This document shows positions 59,393 to 64,000 of a stretch of 64,000 nucleotides of DNA, piece by piece (the stretch's first letter is position 1; every line of letters begins with the position of its first letter). Origin of the DNA: Rhizobiales bacterium IMCC20636 (GTDB taxonomy: Bacteria; Pseudomonadota; Alphaproteobacteria; Rhizobiales; GCA-2746425); the NCBI GenBank assembly GCA_016865015.1, contig CP018226.1:124001-188000 (forward strand), in the 5' to 3' direction. The translations under genes were made by a program, and so were the position numbers. Below the pieces are notes generated by a model, which saw only the letters and a list, made by a program, of their open reading frames with translations, was not told where the DNA came from and ran no database searches.

Positions 59393-60283
59393 TCAGACAT
59401 ATTTGCGCCAGTTGTGCTGCTCTTTGAACCCGAGCATTTCCCGGATCTTGCGGTTTGAGTAGAGCGCTTCCTCTTCGTCCAGTGTGTGCTTCAGGGGAAC
59501 GTTGGGGAAGAAGCGTTTAGCGATTTCGGCGCTTGGAATATTGACTGAATTATTGTTGTTGCCAGCATTGAAGACCTGATAGCCAAGGCCGTCTTTCTCA
59601 AGGCACAGATCAACAATCTGGCCCAAATCGCGGGCGTCGATGTAGCAGAAGATATTGCGGCGGCGCTGGATCGGATTTTCGAAGAAACCGGGGAAGCGGT
59701 CATATTCGTGTGGCTCGATGACATTGCCGATGCGCAGGGCATAAATGTCGAAACCGGAGCGGCGCTGAAAGGCGCGGGCAGTTTCTTCATTGACCACTTT
59801 TGACAGGCCATAGCTGTCCATCGGGTTGATCTTGTAATCCTCATCCACCGGCAAATAGTCCGGATCGACCTCGCCATCGGCAAAGCAGATGCCATAGGTG
59901 GTTTCCGACGAGGCGATGATGATCTTGCGGATGCCCAGTTTCACAGCCGCTTCAATAACGTTGTAGGTGCCGATGGTGTTGACGCGGAATGTCTCATTGT
60001 CAGGATTGATGAGGATGCGCGGAACCGCGGCAAAATGAACCACGGCATCAAATTTCGGAACGCCGGTGCCTGGCTCCAACTCGCCGAAATTGGCGTAGGA
60101 GGTCATGGCATTGAACATTTCACCGGACTGGGTGATGTCCGCTGTCAGATTATCGACGCCGGGATGATCGAGGGGCTTCAGATCGACATTGAGCACCTTG
60201 TGGCCCTGATCCAGCAGATAGGGCACCACATGTTTGCCGGCCTTGCCGGAGCCACCTGTGAAAAGAATACGTTTGGCGGTCAT
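59393..60283 (-). CDS. NAD-dependent epimerase/dehydratase (extended SDR)
   Basis: 296-residue extended SDR acting on a nucleotide-sugar or sugar acid. The N terminus MTAKRILFTGGSGKAGKHVV has the GxxGxxG NAD loop, and the catalytic Y-x-x-x-K is in NPMDSYGLSKVVNEETA, with S in IIIASSETTYGI. Length and the early FTGGSGKAGKHVVPYLLDQG also fit uronate dehydrogenase-like enzymes. ATG 60283 has AGGAT upstream. It lies 4 bp after the Crp/Fnr gene on the same strand, so the two form a unit. The reaction is uncertain. Confidence 0.87.
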   Translation of the reverse strand: MTAKRILFTGGSGKAGKHVVPYLLDQGHKVLNVDLKPLDHPGVDNLTADITQSGEMFNAMTSYANFGELEPGTGVPKFDAVVHFAAVPRILINPDNETFRVNTIGTYNVIEAAVKLGIRKIIIASSETTYGICFADGEVDPDYLPVDEDYKINPMDSYGLSKVVNEETARAFQRRSGFDIYALRIGNVIEPHEYDRFPGFFENPIQRRRNIFCYIDARDLGQIVDLCLEKDGLGYQVFNAGNNNNSVNIPSAEIAKRFFPNVPLKHTLDEEEALYSNRKIREMLGFKEQHNWRKYV

Positions 60284-60287
60284 GATA

Positions 60288-60878
60288 TCATCCTGTTGTT
60301 CGGGACTCGATTTTGGCCAATTCATATCTGCCCCGCCCGGTTTTGACCAGCTTGCCTTGTCGGGTCAATTGAGCCAGCGCCCGATAGGTGGCTTCATGGG
60401 TGAGGCCGATATCTGCGGCCAGCGACGTCACACTGCCCGTCAGCATGCCATCTGCAATGGCTGCAAAAATGCGCTGCGGAGCGCTTTTGATGGAGAATAA
60501 TTCGAGTTTGCGGCGCTGGGCCTGCATCTCTGTGGCGAAACGCGCTGACAGGGCAAAGGCAAACAGCGAATTCTGCCGCATTGTCTTGAGAATCTGGATC
60601 TTGTTCATGGCCACCAACTCGCTGGGCTCACAGGCGATAGCATCACAATGATAGTTGCTGGAAAACAGGGATGCTTCCGCAAATGTCTGACCGCCATGGG
60701 CATTGTGAATGATGATGGCTTCACCTGCCTCGGTGTGACGCCGCAATTGCACATGGCCGGATCGCAGAAAATACAGGAAAGATGGCGGGTCCGATTGACG
60801 GAACAATATCTCGCCCTTGCCAAGTTTCCTTGGTTTCAGGGCTGTATTGGGCAGCGTGTTGAAGGGGACAGGTAACAT
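60288..60878 (-). CDS. Crp/Fnr family transcriptional regulator
   Basis: 196-residue regulator. The cyclic-nucleotide-binding-like beta roll covers about residues 18-110 (LGKGEILFRQSDPPSFLYFL, GGQTFAEASLFSSNYHCDAI), and the C-terminal winged helix has VTSLAADIGLTHEATYRALA. The phosphate-binding arginine of classical CRP is not evident. The N terminus lacks the four cysteines of Fnr, so it is a ligand-type member with unknown signal. A CRP-shaped inverted repeat lies 9 bp upstream of the ATG, in the gap to a divergent gene, suggesting autoregulation. Confidence 0.9.
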   Translation of the reverse strand: MLPVPFNTLPNTALKPRKLGKGEILFRQSDPPSFLYFLRSGHVQLRRHTEAGEAIIIHNAHGGQTFAEASLFSSNYHCDAIACEPSELVAMNKIQILKTMRQNSLFAFALSARFATEMQAQRRKLELFSIKSAPQRIFAAIADGMLTGSVTSLAADIGLTHEATYRALAQLTRQGKLVKTGRGRYELAKIESRTTG

Positions 60879-60887
60879 CAGCCAGAT

Positions 60888-60905
60888 ATATGACTGAAAT
60901 CATAT
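60888..60905. promoter_or_regulatory. CRP-shaped operator in the divergent crp region
   Basis: ATATGA-CTGAAA-TCATAT, an inverted repeat with the N6 centre and TGA/TCA half-site ends of CRP/FNR sites. It lies between the crp start (60878) and the divergent His-rich gene (60971). Confidence 0.6.
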
Positions 60906-60970
60906 GGAAGCAAATCGATCCATATTATGGTGCTGCACATAGAGTGATCTTGCTCCAAAAGGACTTTGCC

Positions 60971-61546
60971 ATGCGATTGAAACTTATCGGCGTTGCCATA
61001 GGCAGTGCCCTGATTCTGGCCAGCGCCGGACTGGCTGTATCAATAGATCAGCATCAGGGGCATGCGGGCCATGGAGGCCATGAGGCTGCCGAACTCGATT
61101 TGCCGACAGAAGGTGGACAATCGGCGTTTGCTGCGCTCGTCGAAATAGTGGCTTTGCTGGAAGCCGATCCGAAGACGGACTGGTCAAAGGTTAACATTGC
61201 CGGCTTGCGCCAGCATCTGGTGGATATGAACGAACTGACGTTGGGGGCTGAAGCTACGCAGGTTCTGGGAACTGACCAGATTGTGTTTTCTATCCGAGGT
61301 GAGGGCAAAACGCTGCGCGCGATTCAGGCCATGGTTCCGGCACATGCAAGGGAACTTGACAAGATGGCGCAATGGTCCGTGTCCGCTGAAACCACAGCGG
61401 ATGGCGCAACTTTGATTGTGAAGCCGCAAGACGGGCGCGATCTGGAGAAAGTCAGCGCCCTTGGCTTTTTTGGTCTGATGGCGACTGGGGCGCACCACCA
61501 ATCGCATCATTTTGCGATGGCAAAGGGCACCCTGCACGCCCATTGA
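60971..61546 (+). CDS. exported His-rich protein of unknown function
   Basis: 191-residue secreted protein. ATG 60971 has AAGGAC upstream and begins a signal peptide (LKLIGVAIGSALILASAGLA). The mature N terminus is HQGHAGHGGHEAAE, a likely metal-binding segment, and the end is GAHHQSHHFAMAKGTLHAH, also rich in histidine. The middle (DWSKVNIAGLRQHLVDMNEL, IQAMVPAHARELDKMAQW) looks helical. I do not recognise a named family. The two His clusters suggest a periplasmic copper, zinc or nickel binder. It is divergent from the Crp/Fnr gene and may be controlled by it. Confidence 0.75.
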   Translation: MRLKLIGVAIGSALILASAGLAVSIDQHQGHAGHGGHEAAELDLPTEGGQSAFAALVEIVALLEADPKTDWSKVNIAGLRQHLVDMNELTLGAEATQVLGTDQIVFSIRGEGKTLRAIQAMVPAHARELDKMAQWSVSAETTADGATLIVKPQDGRDLEKVSALGFFGLMATGAHHQSHHFAMAKGTLHAH

Positions 61547-61552
61547 CGCGGT

Positions 61553-62800
61553 TCAAAAGCGGCCCGGCGCGAAAGGTTCCAGAGCAAGTTTTGGGGATTT
61601 GCCTTCAATGGCGTCTGCGATGATGTCTGCGGTGACGGGCCCGAGGGTCAGGCCCTGATGGCCATGGCCGAAGGCGCACCAATGGTTCTTCTGGCGAGGC
61701 ATTTCGCCGATGACAGGCATCATGTCGGGCATGCATGGCCGGATGCCCATCCATGGGGTGGTTTCCACACGACGGCCCAAAGGATGCAGCTTTCGGGCGA
61801 TTGGTTCAGTCTGCTCTATCTGAATGGGTGAGGGTGGCGTGGTCAGAGACGCAAATTCAGCGCCGGTGGTGAGCCGTATGCCAGCGGCTTTCGGTGTCAG
61901 GACATAGCCATTGGCTTCGTCGGCCAGTGTGGCGGTTAATGGCGCGTCCGGGACGGGCTCAAAGTGGATGTGATAACCGCGTTTGAGGCCCATTGGCAGT
62001 TTCAGGCCAAACTTCGCTGTCAGCAGGGCGGCATGGGCACCCAGTGCATTGACCACATGGGTGCCTTGCAGGGGGCCGGAGTCGCTGGAGACGGTGTAGC
62101 CTTCTCCGGTTTGCACCAAAGTCATGGCATCAGCAGAGACAAATTGGCCGCCAAGCTTCTTGAACTTCTTGAACAATTTCATCAGCAGGGCATGGGGATC
62201 ACTGACGATCACAGATTGATAATATTGGGTGGCGGCGCAGAATTCCGGAGCGATGTGCGGCAGTACCTGCCGGATTGCCTCGGTTCCCTCCAGATGGGTC
62301 AGTGGCAAATTGAAGCGCTCGGCCATCAGATCGGCTTCACGGCGGGCCGCATTGAAAGCGCGCTGGGAGCGGAAACCGGACAGGATGCCATCCGGTGACA
62401 GCAATTCCCTGGCATCGGTGCCTTCCATGGCGCGTTCATAGCTTATGATGCAGCGTTCGATCAGGCTGGCATATGGCGTGGCCAGAGCGTGGTGCCGGGT
62501 TTTTGAGGAATGCCACCAATAGCGGATCAGGAATGGCAGCATGGCAGGCATGGAGGGCAGATGCAGACGCGCTGCGGTGCTCTGGCCAGCAAAGGTCTTC
62601 AGCAGGGTGATGATATTGCGGGGCATGGCATAGGGCAGCACGGCTTCACGCTGGATGACACCGCTATTGCCGAAGGATGCGCCAAGCCCGGGAGTGTTGC
62701 GATCGATCAGTATCGTGCCAATGCCACGCTTTTGCAGCTCCAGCGCCGTTGATACGCCGACAATACCGGCACCGAGGACCAGAACTTCAGCCTTTTTCAT
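61553..62800 (-). CDS. FAD-dependent D-amino acid dehydrogenase-like oxidoreductase (DadA family)
   Basis: 415-residue membrane-associated amine oxidase. N-terminal FAD loop AEVLVLGAGIVGVSTALELQ, then LIDRNTPGLGASFGNSGVI, the usual DadA/glycine-oxidase family region. GIRPCMPDMMPVIGEMPRQK and WCAFGHGHQGLTLGPVTADI near the C terminus are typical. It should deaminate a D-amino acid to a 2-oxo acid. ATG 62800 lies 2 bp after the preceding ATPase stop, so it is the distal gene of a peptide-type importer operon. Confidence 0.89.
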   Translation of the reverse strand: MKKAEVLVLGAGIVGVSTALELQKRGIGTILIDRNTPGLGASFGNSGVIQREAVLPYAMPRNIITLLKTFAGQSTAARLHLPSMPAMLPFLIRYWWHSSKTRHHALATPYASLIERCIISYERAMEGTDARELLSPDGILSGFRSQRAFNAARREADLMAERFNLPLTHLEGTEAIRQVLPHIAPEFCAATQYYQSVIVSDPHALLMKLFKKFKKLGGQFVSADAMTLVQTGEGYTVSSDSGPLQGTHVVNALGAHAALLTAKFGLKLPMGLKRGYHIHFEPVPDAPLTATLADEANGYVLTPKAAGIRLTTGAEFASLTTPPSPIQIEQTEPIARKLHPLGRRVETTPWMGIRPCMPDMMPVIGEMPRQKNHWCAFGHGHQGLTLGPVTADIIADAIEGKSPKLALEPFAPGRF

Positions 62801-62802
62801 GG

Positions 62803-63570
62803 TTACTGCGCTGCCTCGGACGATGTGAATCCCAGAGAGCTTGCAAGCAGATGACGGGTGTAGGGATGGCTGGCATTTTGCCCACGCATATCTTCCACAG
62901 ACAGGATTTCCACGATGTAACCGTTCTGCATCACCGCCATGCGACTGCACATGTGGCTGACAACGGACAGATCGTGGCTGACCATCAGAAATGTCAGACC
63001 ACGCTGGGCACGTAGATCGGTCAGCAGATTGAGGATTTCCGCCTGGACCGAGACATCCAGCGCCGAGGTAGGCTCATCGAGCAGCAGGATGCGGGGCTCT
63101 GGAGCAAGGGCTCTGGCAATCGCGACGCGCTGGCGCTGGCCGCCGGATAATTGGTGTGGATAGCGGAAGCGGAACGAGGGGCCGAGCCCGACATCCAGCA
63201 GCAGTTTGTCGATGCGGTTTTCAATGTCATCAAAGCCATGCAGTGACAGTGTTTCGCTCAAAACCTGATCGACCGTATGGCGGGGATGCAGGGAAGCATA
63301 AGGGTCCTGAAACACCATCTGCACGGTTTTATAGAATTCGCTGTCGCGTTTGTGACCGAGCGTCTTGCCATCGATGATGATGGTGCCGCTCCAGGTTTCG
63401 GCAAGGCCGGTAATGGCGCGCAGGATTGTGGATTTTCCGGAGCCGGATTCGCCGACCAGCCCAAAGCTTTCCCCCAGTGGCACTGCAAAATTGGCATTCT
63501 TGACAGCATCAACGCGGTTGGCTCCCTGGCCGAACCAGACATCCAGATCTTTCAGAATGATACCGCTCAT
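62803..63570 (-). CDS. peptide-type ABC transporter ATP-binding protein (DppF/OppF type)
   Basis: 255-residue ATPase with Walker A GESGSGKSTILRAITG, Q-loop FQDPYASLHPRHTV, signature [20 protein letters not shown], Walker B LLLDEPTSALDVSV and the peptide-family C-terminal HPYTRHLLAS. It starts on an ATG overlapping the stop of the upstream ATPase (ATGA) and is followed 2 bp later by the DadA-like gene. Confidence 0.94.
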   Translation of the reverse strand: MSGIILKDLDVWFGQGANRVDAVKNANFAVPLGESFGLVGESGSGKSTILRAITGLAETWSGTIIIDGKTLGHKRDSEFYKTVQMVFQDPYASLHPRHTVDQVLSETLSLHGFDDIENRIDKLLLDVGLGPSFRFRYPHQLSGGQRQRVAIARALAPEPRILLLDEPTSALDVSVQAEILNLLTDLRAQRGLTFLMVSHDLSVVSHMCSRMAVMQNGYIVEILSVEDMRGQNASHPYTRHLLASSLGFTSSEAAQ

Positions 63571-64000
63571 AACACACCACTGACGCTTGGTTCATCCCGC
63601 CAGGCCGGGTCACGTTTCAAAACTTCCAGTTTGTCACATGGCTTGTCGAGCTGGGGCAGGGAATTCAGAAGGCCCCGTGTATAGGGATGTTTGGCTTCAT
63701 GCAATTTGTCAGCGTCACAGACTTCGACAATGCGCCCGCCATACATGATCAGCACCCGGTCACAGAAGGAGGCGACCAGATTGAGATCGTGACTGATGAA
63801 GATCAGGCCCATGCCACGCTCGCGCACCAGCTTGTCCATGATGTCCAGAACCTGCGTCTGCACTGATACATCTAGCGCGGAGGTTGGTTCATCGGCGATC
63901 AGGATTTTGGGATCGGGGATCATCATCATGGCGATCATGACACGCTGGCCCATGCCGCCTGACATTTCGTGTGGATAGGCGTTGAAGACCCGCTCCGGAT
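63567..64000 (-). CDS. peptide-type ABC transporter ATP-binding protein (DppD/OppD type), 5' end beyond window
   Basis: Only the C-terminal part is in the window. The frame is open to the right edge and already in mid-domain there (PERVFNAYPHEMSGGMGQRV). Visible: signature MSGGMGQRVMIAMMM, Walker B LIADEPTSALDVSVQ, H-loop ISHDLNLVASF and the C-terminal extension HPYTRGLLNSLPQLD. The apparent ATG at 63965 is internal to the signature motif and not a start. It pairs with the OppF-type gene downstream, and permeases and binding protein should lie beyond the window. Confidence 0.93.
   Translation of the reverse strand, partial: PERVFNAYPHEMSGGMGQRVMIAMMMIPDPKILIADEPTSALDVSVQTQVLDIMDKLVRERGMGLIFISHDLNLVASFCDRVLIMYGGRIVEVCDADKLHEAKHPYTRGLLNSLPQLDKPCDKLEVLKRDPAWRDEPSVSGVL

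Overview
The window looks like the chromosome of a free-living, probably marine alphaproteobacterium, most likely of the Hyphomicrobiales. The block rho-mnmE-mnmG-rsmG-parA-parB is the conserved alphaproteobacterial chromosome-partitioning neighbourhood. Codons are fairly GC-rich. The rest is dominated by high-affinity solute importers (BMP/nucleoside ABC, TRAP, sugar ABC, two peptide-type ABC systems) and a sulfatase, a gene content common in marine heterotrophs. The genus cannot be fixed from the sequence alone. No phage, transposase, integrase or CRISPR array was seen.

Layout. 0.1-7.3 kb: rho, mnmE, mnmG, rsmG, parA and parB on the + strand, with two perfect 16-bp parS sites embedded in mnmE and rsmG. 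7.5-16.6 kb: Bax1-type membrane protein, acetyltransferases, DUF3052 and DUF2161 genes, leuD-ridA-leuB, a BioF2/FemAB-like protein, an acyl-CoA synthetase, a CAP-domain lipoprotein and tRNA-Arg(CCT). 16.7-23.5 kb: a TetR gene, a textbook sigma-54 promoter, then a BMP-type ABC importer with a RutB-like cysteine hydrolase and a RidA/RutC-like protein. This looks like a nitrogen-scavenging locus with a partial resemblance to the rut pathway. 23.7-27.8 kb: eptA-dagK facing a convergent two-component system. 28.4-36.6 kb: marC, then TetR divergent from a three-subunit molybdenum hydroxylase fused in one operon with a TRAP transporter. 37.3-44.1 kb: a LacI regulator divergent from a sugar ABC importer plus a cytoplasmic sulfatase, with two matching operators 96 bp apart. 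44.2-50.5 kb: mscS, rnk, a possible sRNA, DUF1127, a GGDEF/EAL protein and a PAS-LuxR regulator. 50.6-59.1 kb: a tightly coupled M20 deacylase / peptide-type ABC / aldehyde dehydrogenase / SDR operon divergent from the LuxR gene. 59.4-64 kb: epimerase and Crp/Fnr regulator, a His-rich exported protein, and the end of a dipeptide-ABC/DadA operon running off the right edge.

Regulatory features stand out. Each of the five catabolic or transport loci with a visible upstream region has a readable control site: a sigma-54 promoter, a TetR-type palindrome between -35 and -10, paired LacI operators, an 18-bp inverted repeat between luxR and its divergent operon, and a CRP-shaped site at the crp gene. 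All four importer operons that carry a solute-binding-protein gene here have a strong stem-loop immediately after that gene. The four hairpins share no sequence. Two copies of a MITE-like element, with inverted palindromic arms and internal degenerate tandem repeats, lie at about 37.0 and 59.2 kb.
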